A DNA stretch of 12,656 nt, taken from positions 1-12,656 of the forward strand of contig CAZPPK010000084.1 of NCBI GenBank assembly GCA_964588415.1, read 5' to 3'. Position numbers and translations under genes: made by a program. Below, in pieces: positions 1-6,945 of the stretch. Below the pieces are notes generated by a model. It saw only the letters and a program-made list of their open reading frames with translations. It searched no databases and was not told the DNA's origin. Position 1 is the first letter of the stretch; each line of letters opens with the position of its first letter. The stretch comes from Sulfidibacterium sp964588415. Its GTDB lineage: Bacteria; Bacteroidota; Bacteroidia; Bacteroidales; F082.

Positions 1-106
1 CTAGTTAGCACCTTTATGCTAAACTTCGCGTTCACAAGCGATAACGGTAATTAGAATTAATACGATATAATCTGTTTGATGCTTTTTATCAATTACAGGA
101 AAAATT

Positions 107-138
107 TTTGCTTTCATTAAATTAAAATGATATCTTTG
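107..138 (+). promoter_or_regulatory. Bacteroidota-type promoter of the SPFH cassette
   Basis: TTTG at 107-110 and TATCTTTG at 131-138 are separated by 20 bases. This fits the Bacteroidota primary-sigma consensus (TTTG, 19-21 bases, TAnnTTTG). Transcription would start near 145, giving a leader of roughly 25 A/T-rich bases before the ATG at 171. It is the best promoter match in the window. Bases 1-106 upstream hold no gene I can support. Confidence 0.7.
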
Positions 139-170
139 TGATATTAAAATAATCTTTAAAAATTATAAAA

Positions 171-1022
171 ATGAAAAACGAAAAAAATGTAAATGCAGCT
201 TCCGGGTACGTTGTATTACTGGTAGTTGTGTTGCTATTGGGCTTTTCTGTGTGGCAACTCGCAGTTTACGAAGCCATTAGGACTGTTGCATTAATTGCAC
301 TGGCTTTGATTATCTTGCCTGGATTTATAGTGGTAAATCCTAATGAGGCTAAGGTGCTAATCCTTTTTGGAGCATACAAAGGGACGGTAAAAAAGAACGG
401 TTTTGGGTGGGTGAATCCTTTCATGGTAAAGACAAATATATCGTTACGTGCGCGAAATCTTGTTAGCGAACCTATTAAGGTTAACGATAGCCTGGGAAAT
501 CCCATCATGATTGGTGTTGTAATGGTCTGGAAAGTGGAAGATACTCACAAGGCTAGTTTTGATGTAGATGATTATAAGGTCTTTGTGGATATTCAGAACG
601 AAGCCGCCATTAGAAAACTTGCCGGGCAATATCCATACGATAACCTTGAAGATGAAAATGCTGAACTAACACTTCGCAGTAGCAGCGAAAAAGTCAATGA
701 AGAATTGGAACTGGAGATCACGGAGCGCCTTTCTATTGCCGGAATTAAAGTAGTAGAAGCCCGTATCAACTATTTGGCTTATGCCAATGAAATTGCACCG
801 GCGATGTTGAAACGGCAACAGGCATCAGCCATTATTTCCGCGCGCCGTAAGATTGTGGAAGGTGCAGTAGGGATGGTTGAACTGGCATTGCAGGAGCTGT
901 CGAAAAAAGAAATTATTGAATTGGATGTTGAAAGAAAAGCCACCATGGTAAGCAATCTGATGGTGGTGCTGACAGCGGATAAAGATGTGTCGCCCGTTTT
1001 GAATACCGGATCTTTATACTAA
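171..1022 (+). CDS. SPFH/band-7 domain membrane protein
   Basis: This 283-residue protein has two hydrophobic segments (about residues 12-28 and 37-55), followed directly by a stretch typical of the SPFH (stomatin/prohibitin/flotillin/HflK-C) family: VVNPNEAKVLILFGAYKGTV at 54-73, an arginine-rich step near 92-96, and an acidic/basic amphipathic helical part from about 165 to 250. SPFH proteins form oligomeric membrane scaffolds that organise microdomains or control membrane proteases; which of these applies here is unknown. No protease, NfeD-like or FtsH-like gene lies next to it. The downstream neighbours are a second membrane protein and an Arc-like DNA-binding protein, suggesting a dedicated cassette. 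The ATG at 171 follows a good promoter and an A-rich leader with no Shine-Dalgarno, as is usual in this phylum. The family call is firm and the role is open. Confidence 0.88.
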   Translation: MKNEKNVNAASGYVVLLVVVLLLGFSVWQLAVYEAIRTVALIALALIILPGFIVVNPNEAKVLILFGAYKGTVKKNGFGWVNPFMVKTNISLRARNLVSEPIKVNDSLGNPIMIGVVMVWKVEDTHKASFDVDDYKVFVDIQNEAAIRKLAGQYPYDNLEDENAELTLRSSSEKVNEELELEITERLSIAGIKVVEARINYLAYANEIAPAMLKRQQASAIISARRKIVEGAVGMVELALQELSKKEIIELDVERKATMVSNLMVVLTADKDVSPVLNTGSLY

Positions 1023-1044
1023 TTTGAGGAAATGATGGCTTATA

Positions 1045-1084
1045 ATCTGTAAACTTTGGTACCGCTTTGCTGAAGTTTACAGAT
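1045..1084. repeat. Perfect 12-bp inverted repeat (hairpin) between cassette genes
   Basis: ATCTGTAAACTT (1045-1056) and AAGTTTACAGAT (1073-1084) are perfect inverted copies around a 16-base loop. The structure starts 22 bases after the SPFH stop codon. No T run follows on the + strand, so it is not a classic intrinsic terminator. It could be an mRNA-stabilising or attenuating hairpin, or a binding site for a dimeric regulator such as the ribbon-helix-helix protein encoded downstream. The structure is seen in the sequence; the function is inference. Confidence 0.65.
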
Positions 1085-1179
1085 ATTGATACGAGCCTGA
1101 CGGATTTTGTACCCTTAAAAGTCAAATTGTGGTCAAAAAAAATAGGACAGCGAAAATATATTTCAAAGAAGAGCAAAGC

Positions 1180-1782
1180 ATGCGTAAAAACATAGCAATG
1201 TGGTCGCTTTATATTTCATTCTTTGTGTTGGTAGTTATTGGCCTTTGGGGACTTTACCACCAGGTAATTCTGAAAGAACCTTTCGGGGATATTCCCAGAT
1301 CCAATGAACATATGGAACTTTTCTTTACGTTGTCGTGTGGTGTGTTGATTCTGATTATGTTTTTGGTAAGTAGAATGAAATTGGTGACCGTTATTGAAGA
1401 AACAGGTATTCGTTTTGGATTTGAAACAAGGATGAGACAAAAGTTCATTGCCAAATTTGTTTTGCTTTTGTTCGGGATAAAATTTTGGGGTAGGTTTACT
1501 TATGGATTGATGCAAAAATCAATCTCTAAAGAGTCAATCAGCAGATATGAAGTAAGAAAATACAAGCCCTTATCTGAATATGGTGGTTGGGGTTACCGAA
1601 AGATAGGACGTGGATTGTTTAAAAAGCAGGTCCCGGGTGTTTCTTATTCGGTGAATGGCAATATGGGGCTGCAATTATATTTAACCAATGGCGAAAAGAT
1701 TTTAATAGGCACACACGAAGCGGAAGGTGTAGGGCGTGCCATGAAAAAGTTAATGAACGAAGGAGGTATAGTCAATGGCTAA
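1180..1782 (+). CDS. Two-helix membrane protein with beta-rich C-terminal part
   Basis: This 200-residue protein has two hydrophobic helices (about residues 8-28 and 47-65), a basic amphipathic region (83-115) and a C-terminal part rich in likely beta strands. The C-terminal motifs include YGGWGYRKIGRG (134-145) and NGNMGLQLYLTNGEKILIGT (159-178). The Gly-Leu-Gln-Leu...Lys-Ile-Leu-Ile-Gly pattern resembles small bacterial PH-like domains on membrane proteins, but this is a tentative reading. The ATG at 1180 is preferred because it directly precedes the hydrophobic segment. An in-frame GTG at 1129 would add 17 charged residues. Its last 8 bases overlap the start of the next gene, so the two are probably translationally coupled. 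No enzymatic motif is visible. It probably works with the SPFH protein in the membrane. Confidence 0.75.
   Translation: MRKNIAMWSLYISFFVLVVIGLWGLYHQVILKEPFGDIPRSNEHMELFFTLSCGVLILIMFLVSRMKLVTVIEETGIRFGFETRMRQKFIAKFVLLLFGIKFWGRFTYGLMQKSISKESISRYEVRKYKPLSEYGGWGYRKIGRGLFKKQVPGVSYSVNGNMGLQLYLTNGEKILIGTHEAEGVGRAMKKLMNEGGIVNG
1761..1767 (+). promoter_or_regulatory. Strong Shine-Dalgarno site of the ribbon-helix-helix gene
   Basis: AGGAGGT lies seven bases upstream of the ATG at 1775, inside the Glu-Gly-Gly codons near the end of the preceding gene. It is a near-perfect Shine-Dalgarno in a phylum that seldom uses one. It supports the choice of the 1775 start, although coincidence with the coding sequence is possible. 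Confidence 0.55.
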
Positions 1783-1954
1783 TAAAAAAGCTTTTGCATT
1801 GCGGTTGACACCCGAAACCTGGGCAGCACTTGAAAAATGGGCAACCGATGATTTCAGAAGTGTCAACGGACAAATAGAGTGGATCATACACAATGCTTTA
1901 AAGAATGCTGGGCGGGTAAAGTCAAATGCTCAGCAGTCTAAAGGAAAAGAATAG
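1775..1954 (+). CDS. Small Arc-like ribbon-helix-helix protein
   Basis: This 59-residue protein begins MANKKAFALRLTPETWAALE and continues with KWATDDFRSVNGQIEWIIHN. The layout is a short beta strand with alternating residues (KAFALRL, 5-11), helix A (TPETWAALEKWATDD, 12-26), a turn with RSVNGQ (28-33) and helix B (IEWIIHNALKNAG), as in the Arc/MetJ/CopG ribbon-helix-helix fold. Members bind DNA as dimers through the N-terminal strand and are found as antitoxins or autoregulators. Here no toxin gene is adjacent; the partners are membrane proteins, so regulation of its own cassette is one inference. The ATG overlaps the preceding gene by 8 bases and has a strong Shine-Dalgarno. A basic/polar tail follows the fold. 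The gene is small but its composition and motif make it convincing. Confidence 0.85.
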   Translation: MANKKAFALRLTPETWAALEKWATDDFRSVNGQIEWIIHNALKNAGRVKSNAQQSKGKE

Positions 1955-1976
1955 ATTTTCAATAATCAACAAAAAA

Positions 1977-2921
1977 ATGAGATCAAAAATTTTATTGTCC
2001 TGTGCCTTGTCGTTGATGGTCTTTACGTCTTTTGGACAAACAGGTAAGCCGGTAACTTTACAGACAAAAACCGGTAAAATAGAAGGAACTTTACTCGTTC
2101 CTAAAACACAAAATAAAGTTGCCGTGGCTTTGTTGATTGCGGGCTCAGGCCCCACCGACCGCAATGGAAATAATTCCATGATGCAAAATAACTCACTAAA
2201 AATGATTGCCGATTCTTTGTACGTCCACGGGATAGCTTCTTTGAGATATGACAAAAGAGGAATTGGCGAAAGCAAGGCTGCTGGCCCGTCAGAAATTAAT
2301 TTAAGATTTGACAATTATGTTCAGGATGCCAGTGGCTGGGTGAAATTTTTAATACAAAACAAAAAATTCAACTCAGTCATAATAATTGGACATAGCGAAG
2401 GTTCTTTGATCGGAATGATTGCGGCACAACAAAAAGATGTGACTAAGTTTGTTTCGCTGGAAGGGGCTGGTGAACCGGCCAATTCAGTGATTCGCAATCA
2501 ACTAAAAAGCCAACCGCCTTATGTTTTGCAAATGTGTAACCCGATACTTGATTCCCTTGCTCATGGAAAAACTGTGGACAGCATTCCGAAAATGTTGTAT
2601 GTCTTGTTCCGCCCCAGTGTTCAGCCATATCTGATTTCATGGTTTCATTATAACCCTCAAAAGGAAATTCACAAATTACACAAACCTGTTTTGATAATCC
2701 AGGGTACTACCGATATTCAGGTTGGAGTTACTGATGCATCTAATCTTGCGAAAGCAGATCCGAAGGCAAAACTCGTTATTATTTCGGGAATGAACCACAT
2801 CCTTAAAGATGCACCCCTGGACCGGGCTAAAAATATTCAAACTTATTACCAGCCAAATTTACCGTTAAATAAACAATTAGTAAAAGTGATCGTGAACTTT
2901 ATTAAGGGAACGAAAAAGTAG
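1977..2921 (+). CDS. Secreted alpha/beta hydrolase (esterase-like)
   Basis: This 314-residue protein starts with a signal peptide (MRSKILLSCALSLMVFTSFG, cleavage probably before or near Gln21), so it is exported to the periplasm or outside. The hydrolase core shows an oxyanion-side motif GSGPTDRNGN (56-65), LRYDKRGIGES (89-99), the nucleophile elbow GHSEG with Ser140 (138-142), an acid in GTTDIQV (Asp246) and His274 in SGMNHILKD. The catalytic triad is therefore complete. The substrate is unknown; acyl or peptidase-like esterase activity is typical of the family. The start at ATG 1977 is chosen because it places the signal peptide at the N terminus; an in-frame ATG at 1926 would add 17 polar residues and overlap the previous gene. 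It follows the ribbon-helix-helix stop by 22 bases with no promoter motif seen, so cotranscription with the SPFH cassette is plausible. Confidence 0.88.
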   Translation: MRSKILLSCALSLMVFTSFGQTGKPVTLQTKTGKIEGTLLVPKTQNKVAVALLIAGSGPTDRNGNNSMMQNNSLKMIADSLYVHGIASLRYDKRGIGESKAAGPSEINLRFDNYVQDASGWVKFLIQNKKFNSVIIIGHSEGSLIGMIAAQQKDVTKFVSLEGAGEPANSVIRNQLKSQPPYVLQMCNPILDSLAHGKTVDSIPKMLYVLFRPSVQPYLISWFHYNPQKEIHKLHKPVLIIQGTTDIQVGVTDASNLAKADPKAKLVIISGMNHILKDAPLDRAKNIQTYYQPNLPLNKQLVKVIVNFIKGTKK

Positions 2922-2940
2922 TCCGGTTTAACCGGAATAG

Positions 2941-3070
2941 AAGGGTGAAACAGGTGGGAAGGAATGTTTTCCAAAGTTTTGGAAACTAAAGCACCCCGGT
3001 AAATATTAAAAGGAAAGGAATTAAAAGAAGAGTTCACAAACTTTGGAAAACATCCCGTCTTCTTACCCTC
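2941..3070. repeat. Convergent-gene inverted repeat with nested palindrome
   Basis: ATGTTTTCCAAAGTTT (2964-2979) is exactly inverted as AAACTTTGGAAAACAT (3038-3053), with 58 bases between the arms. Weaker similarity continues outward (AGGGT and GGG blocks near 2942-2959 match the complement of 3054-3068). The left arm also contains its own palindrome, TTTCCAAAGTTTTGGAAA (2968-2985), so the 8-base half-site occurs three times and two foldings compete. It fills the spacer between the + strand hydrolase and the - strand hutU. It may be a bidirectional terminator or a degenerate mobile repeat. No coding sequence is seen in this 158-base spacer. Confidence 0.65.
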
Positions 3071-3079
3071 TCGCCTTCT

Positions 3080-5092
3080 TTAGAACAGAGAATCAATCAA
3101 AGAATTATCTGCCTGATTGGGAAGCGTGATTTTTAAATCTGGATTTTGTTGCATGGCCCTTTTGGCAGCATTGATAGCGCCTTGGTTTCTTGCCCAGCTT
3201 CGACGGCCAATGCCATTGTTTACATCCCAATACAGCATGGCTTTAAGTCTCCTGTCTGCATCAAGGCTTCCGTCCAGTAGCATTCCAAATCCGCCGTTAA
3301 TAACTTCTCCCCAGCCAACTCCGCCACCGTTATGAATGGAAACCCAAGTGGCTCCGCGGAACGAATCGCCAATCACATTTTGGATAGCCATGTCAGCTGT
3401 AAAGCTGGAACCATCATAAATATTGGAAGTTTCCCTAAACGGAGAATCTGTTCCCGAAACATCATGGTGGTCGCGGCCAAGAACCAGGGGAGCCGATATC
3501 CTGCCATCATTAATAGCTTTGTTGAATGCAGCTGCAATTTTTATCCGTCCTTCAGCATCCGCATATAAAATCCGTGCTTGTGAACCTACAACCAGTTTGT
3601 TTTCACGAGCTCCTTTGATCCAAAGAATGTTGTCTGTCATTTGATTTCTTATCTCCACAGCGGCATCATTCCGAATAGTTTCGAGTACATCGGCTGCAAG
3701 CTGATCTGTGACTTCAAGGTCTGCCGGATCTCCCGAAGTACAAACCCAGCGGAAGGGGCCAAATCCGTAATCAAAAAACATCGGTCCCATAATATCTTGA
3801 ACATAAGAAGGATATCTGAAATTAATACCATCTGGAGCCATAATATCAGCACTCGCACGAGAAGCTTCCAATAGGAACGCATTTCCGTAATCGAAGAAAT
3901 AAGTTCCTTTTTTTGCGTGTTTGTTAATGGCATCGACCTGGCGTCTTAAAGAAATTCTGACTTTCTCTTTGAATTCGGAAGGATTATCGACCATCATTTT
4001 ATTGGATTCTTCAAAGCTGAGTCCTGCGGGATAATATCCACCTGCCCAGGGATTGTGTAAAGATGTTTGGTCGGATCCCAAATCTACATAAATTTCTTCT
4101 TCATACAGCTTTTCCCAAAGGTCTACGATATTTCCGACATAAGCAATCGAAAGAACCTCTTGGTTTTTCAGCGCTTGTCTTAAGCGTTTTGTCAATAGGT
4201 TCAGGTTGTTAAAAATTTCATTTACCCAGTCTTGTTCATAGCGCTTCATGGCAGCTTTGTCATTGATTTCAGCTACGACTGAAATGAGTCCGGCAATGTC
4301 ACCGGCTTTAGGTTGTGCACCCGACATCCCTCCTAAACCTGCAGAAACAAACAGTTTCCCTTTAAAAGCATCTTCTCCTTCACGGGCAACTTTACGTGCG
4401 GCATTCATCAAAGTAATCGTTGTCCCGTGCACAATACCCTGCGGGCCGATATACATATATGAACCAGCCGTCATCTGTCCGTATTGGCTTACTCCCAATG
4501 CATTAAAGCGTTCCCAGTCGTCCTGGGAAGAATAATTTGGGATAACCATACCGTTCGTAACTACTACTCTTGGAGCATCTTTGTGTGATGGATACAATCC
4601 CATCGGATGACCCGAATACATGACAAGAGTCTGCTCATCAGTCATAGTTGCCAAATATTGCATCGTAAGCAGATATTGTGCCCAGTTCATAAATACGGAA
4701 CCATTGCCGCCATAAGTGATCAATTCATGAGGATGTTGCGCCACATCTGGATTGAGGTTGTTTTGGATCATCAGCATGATGGCTGCTGCCTGAAGTGATT
4801 TGTGAGGGTATTCCAGAATAGGGCGCGCAAATATTTTATAATCAGGCCTGAAACGATACATGTAAATACGGCCGTATTTTTTTAGCTCATCGGCAAATTC
4901 AGGTGCAAGGGTATTGTGAAATTTTTCCGAAAAATATCTGAGTGCATTTTTCAGCGCTAGCTTTTTTTCTGCTTTTGTAAGAAGATCTTTCCGCACAGGA
5001 GCATGATTGATTTCTTCATCAAAAGGTTTGACAGGCGGCAACTCATCAGGGATTCCCGTTAAAATTGCTTTTTGAAAACTGTTTAAGTCCAT
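3080..5092 (-). CDS. hutU: Urocanate hydratase (long form)
   Basis: Urocanase adds water to urocanate to give 4-imidazolone-5-propionate, the second step of histidine degradation, in the cytoplasm, using tightly bound NAD+ as electrophile. Family motifs run through all 670 residues: YGGNGS (127-132), PRVVVTNGMVIPN, YGQMTAGSYMYIGPQGIVHG, GLGGMSGAQPKAG (252-264), DQTSLHNPWAGGY (341-353), DYGN (401-404), GFGPFRWVCTSGDP (443-456), GRDHHD (539-544) and HNGGGVGWG (587-595). The length is well above the 550-560 residues of the common bacterial enzyme and fits the longer form also seen in animals. ATG at 5092 is chosen; an in-frame TTG at 5116 would add eight residues but lies in the probable promoter. 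It follows the sigma factor gene by 98 bases on the same strand. hutH lies about 5.8 kb away on the other strand. Confidence 0.97.
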   Translation of the reverse strand: MDLNSFQKAILTGIPDELPPVKPFDEEINHAPVRKDLLTKAEKKLALKNALRYFSEKFHNTLAPEFADELKKYGRIYMYRFRPDYKIFARPILEYPHKSLQAAAIMLMIQNNLNPDVAQHPHELITYGGNGSVFMNWAQYLLTMQYLATMTDEQTLVMYSGHPMGLYPSHKDAPRVVVTNGMVIPNYSSQDDWERFNALGVSQYGQMTAGSYMYIGPQGIVHGTTITLMNAARKVAREGEDAFKGKLFVSAGLGGMSGAQPKAGDIAGLISVVAEINDKAAMKRYEQDWVNEIFNNLNLLTKRLRQALKNQEVLSIAYVGNIVDLWEKLYEEEIYVDLGSDQTSLHNPWAGGYYPAGLSFEESNKMMVDNPSEFKEKVRISLRRQVDAINKHAKKGTYFFDYGNAFLLEASRASADIMAPDGINFRYPSYVQDIMGPMFFDYGFGPFRWVCTSGDPADLEVTDQLAADVLETIRNDAAVEIRNQMTDNILWIKGARENKLVVGSQARILYADAEGRIKIAAAFNKAINDGRISAPLVLGRDHHDVSGTDSPFRETSNIYDGSSFTADMAIQNVIGDSFRGATWVSIHNGGGVGWGEVINGGFGMLLDGSLDADRRLKAMLYWDVNNGIGRRSWARNQGAINAAKRAMQQNPDLKITLPNQADNSLIDSLF

Positions 5093-5113
5093 TATTATGA
5101 TTTTTGGGTAATG

Positions 5114-5121
5114 CAAAATTA
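5114..5121 (-). promoter_or_regulatory. Possible -7 element of hutU
   Basis: Read on the - strand this is TAATTTTG, matching TAnnTTTG, with the hutU ATG 21 bases downstream. A TTTG lies upstream (complement of 5146-5149), but the 24-base spacing is longer than the usual 19-21. A short palindrome ACCCGACGGGT (5134-5144) sits between the two elements and could be an operator. The evidence is weak. Confidence 0.35.
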
Positions 5122-5190
5122 AGATAAATTGTTACCCGACGGGTTCAAACAACTATTTCAAAGGCTATAAATGGAAATTCTAAAATGAGT

Positions 5191-5799
5191 TTAAGGTCTT
5201 TCTCTGGAGTTGATCAGAATGTTGTAAAGCAATTCCCTGGCGCGGAACAACTGCGCTTTGATGGTTCCCAGCGGCATATCAAGCTCATTCATAATTTCCT
5301 CGTAAGAGTATTCTTTGAAGTAACGCAGTTCGATGAGCTTTTTGTAATGTGGTTTGAGCTTGTCCACTACTTCATGGATCATCTCAACTTTTTGTGAGCG
5401 GATAAAAATTTCTTCTGGATCAAGTGCATTGGAAACGCTTTTAGACTGCCGGCTTTTTTCGGATTTTTCGCCTCTCCCGTTTTTATTGGTCAATGTGCCC
5501 CTATTCTGATTGCGGGTATAGTCGATGGCGTGATTGGTGGCGATGGCAAACAGCCATGTGTTGAAAGTAAAATCAGGTGTATATTGATCCAGCCTTTTAA
5601 AGGCTTTGGCAAAAATTTCAATGGTCAGATCATCCGCATCATCAGGATTTTGCGTGATTTTCAGCATTCTGAAATACAACGGGTCACGGTAATATTTCAA
5701 TAACTCGGCGTAAGCTTTTTGATCACCTTCATTCAATGCCTGAAGTATCAGTTTATAATCGCGTTTACCTTTAGCCGTTAGATTCGGTTTTATTCCCAT
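5191..5799 (-). CDS. ECF-type RNA polymerase sigma factor
   Basis: This 202-residue protein has sigma-70 region 2 at about residues 24-98 (including DDADDLTIEIFAKAF, 53-67, and NTWLFAIATNHAIDYTRNQN, 80-99) and region 4 at about 138-192 with the helix-turn-helix YEEIMNELDMPLGTIKAQLF (166-185). Regions 1 and 3 are absent, as in the extracytoplasmic-function class. A basic, polar linker (99-125) joins the two domains. Such factors direct RNA polymerase to a special promoter set, usually when released by an anti-sigma protein. No anti-sigma gene (FecR- or zinc-finger-like) lies next to it, so how it is controlled is not visible. Its ATG lies inside the last codons of the glycosyltransferase gene (10-base overlap), indicating translational coupling. 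The target genes are unknown. Confidence 0.92.
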   Translation of the reverse strand: MGIKPNLTAKGKRDYKLILQALNEGDQKAYAELLKYYRDPLYFRMLKITQNPDDADDLTIEIFAKAFKRLDQYTPDFTFNTWLFAIATNHAIDYTRNQNRGTLTNKNGRGEKSEKSRQSKSVSNALDPEEIFIRSQKVEMIHEVVDKLKPHYKKLIELRYFKEYSYEEIMNELDMPLGTIKAQLFRARELLYNILINSRERP

Positions 5800-6917
5800 T
5801 TTGTATCCTTACTTCTGAGATCTGTAAATCCAACAAGGGGGATAATGAGTGCATGTACAGGTTCCCATAAAAGCGAAAATAACAACAAATGTTTTTCGCT
5901 CAACCGTTTCAGTATTTTTTTGTGGATAATTAACTGGGTAATGGTTCTTAACAGCCATGCGCCCAATAGCAGATAAAGCATTTGCCAGGAAATTAAAAGA
6001 AACAGCAGGGAAATATAGAAAATGATTAGGCTCAGACCATAAGATCCCAGCAGGAACTTAAATTTTTTCTTATATTTTCTTCCGGTTGACACATGTCGGC
6101 GTTTCTGATTTAACCAAGTTTTCAGGTTATGTTTTGGTTCTGAGTAAACAAAGGATTCCGGCGTAAGCTCAACCCTTGTGTTTTGTTTCGTAGCAACTGC
6201 GCCAATAAAAAGATCATCGTCGCCTGATGCGATTGAATAGTGGGAAATAAATCCTCTTTGCTTGAAAAATAATTCTTTGCGATACGAAAGATTGCGGCCC
6301 ACACCCATGTACGGAAAACCTCTCATAGCAAATGAGAGATACTGCATAGCCACGAGAAAAGTATCATAACGGATGAGCCTGTTCAAAAAACCTTTTTCTG
6401 TTTCGTAAGGCCCGTAACCCAGCACAACTTCCGTATTTTTATCGTAATTGGCTGACATTTTTTTGATCCACCGGTTTGAAGCGGGTTTACAATCGGCATC
6501 TGTAAGCATCAGTAAATCATGTGCTGCAGACTTAATTCCAATGGATAAAGGAAACTTCTTCCCATGGAAAAAATTCAAATCCCTTTCAATAGTAATCACT
6601 TTCAAACCAGTATATTTCTGGCTTAATTCTTTAAGAAGTGATTCGGTTTCATCATTGGATGCGTGGTTTACCACCACCACTTCAAAGTTTGGATAATCCT
6701 GTTCCAGAAAAGAAGGCAGGTTCTCTTTTAAATGATGGTATTCGTTATGCGCTGCAATAACGACCGAAACAGGTGGAAAATCACGGTCAGTATTTTCATC
6801 CTGCTTATGAGAAAATGCAAGTCGCGAAAAAACAATCCAATAATAAGTCAGCTGGATAATCAGGCTGAGCAGAAAAATAACAGCAACGGAAATCTCAAGG
6901 GTATTATATTCGGCCAT
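5790..6917 (-). CDS. Membrane glycosyltransferase, family 2
   Basis: This 375-residue protein has one N-terminal membrane helix (about 8-28), a cytoplasmic GT-A domain and a C-terminal cluster of hydrophobic helices (about 287-309, 311-333, 342-365). Signature parts are PPVSVVIAAHNEYHHLKENL (48-67), TDADC (139-143, the metal- and nucleotide-sugar-binding DxD), SGDDD (231-235, catalytic-base region) and QKRRH (271-275, a variant of the processive-type QxxRW motif). It should transfer sugar from a nucleotide-sugar donor to a lipid or polysaccharide acceptor at the inner membrane; the substrate cannot be read from sequence. The ATG at 6917 is preferred over the in-frame TTG at 6950, which would add 11 residues. 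Its stop overlaps the sigma factor start by 10 bases. It is divergent from tgt across a 188-base spacer. Confidence 0.9.
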   Translation of the reverse strand: MAEYNTLEISVAVIFLLSLIIQLTYYWIVFSRLAFSHKQDENTDRDFPPVSVVIAAHNEYHHLKENLPSFLEQDYPNFEVVVVNHASNDETESLLKELSQKYTGLKVITIERDLNFFHGKKFPLSIGIKSAAHDLLMLTDADCKPASNRWIKKMSANYDKNTEVVLGYGPYETEKGFLNRLIRYDTFLVAMQYLSFAMRGFPYMGVGRNLSYRKELFFKQRGFISHYSIASGDDDLFIGAVATKQNTRVELTPESFVYSEPKHNLKTWLNQKRRHVSTGRKYKKKFKFLLGSYGLSLIIFYISLLFLLISWQMLYLLLGAWLLRTITQLIIHKKILKRLSEKHLLLFSLLWEPVHALIIPLVGFTDLRSKDTKWE

Positions 6918-6937
6918 ATATTTTTGGTTATTTCCCG

Positions 6938-6945
6938 CAAAATTA
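6938..6945 (-). promoter_or_regulatory. Possible -7 element of the glycosyltransferase-sigma operon
   Basis: On the - strand this reads TAATTTTG, matching TAnnTTTG, 20 bases ahead of the ATG at 6917. The nearest upstream TTTG is 25 bases away, longer than the ideal spacing. The arrangement resembles that in front of hutU. Evidence is limited to the motif and its position. Confidence 0.35.

Noticed and set aside
1..54. Frame open from the window edge to a TAG at 52-54 on the + strand, as a possible tail of an upstream gene.
   Set aside because: Seventeen codons is within chance, and nothing in the residues supports a real protein end.
19..117. A 32-codon - strand reading frame with a hydrophobic C-terminal half at the left edge.
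   Set aside because: It is very short, overlaps the SPFH promoter, has no recognisable motif and no supporting context.
1922..2314. A 130-codon - strand frame opposite the hydrolase gene.
   Set aside because: It mirrors a well-supported hydrolase with a signal peptide and complete triad, and shows no domain of its own.
2922..2936. TCCGGT-TTA-ACCGGA hairpin immediately after the hydrolase stop, considered as a terminator.
   Set aside because: The stem is only six bases and no T run follows; too weak to call alone.
5093..5116. Extended hutU start at an in-frame TTG.
   Set aside because: The ATG at 5092 precedes a sensible N terminus, and the extension would run into the likely -7 element.
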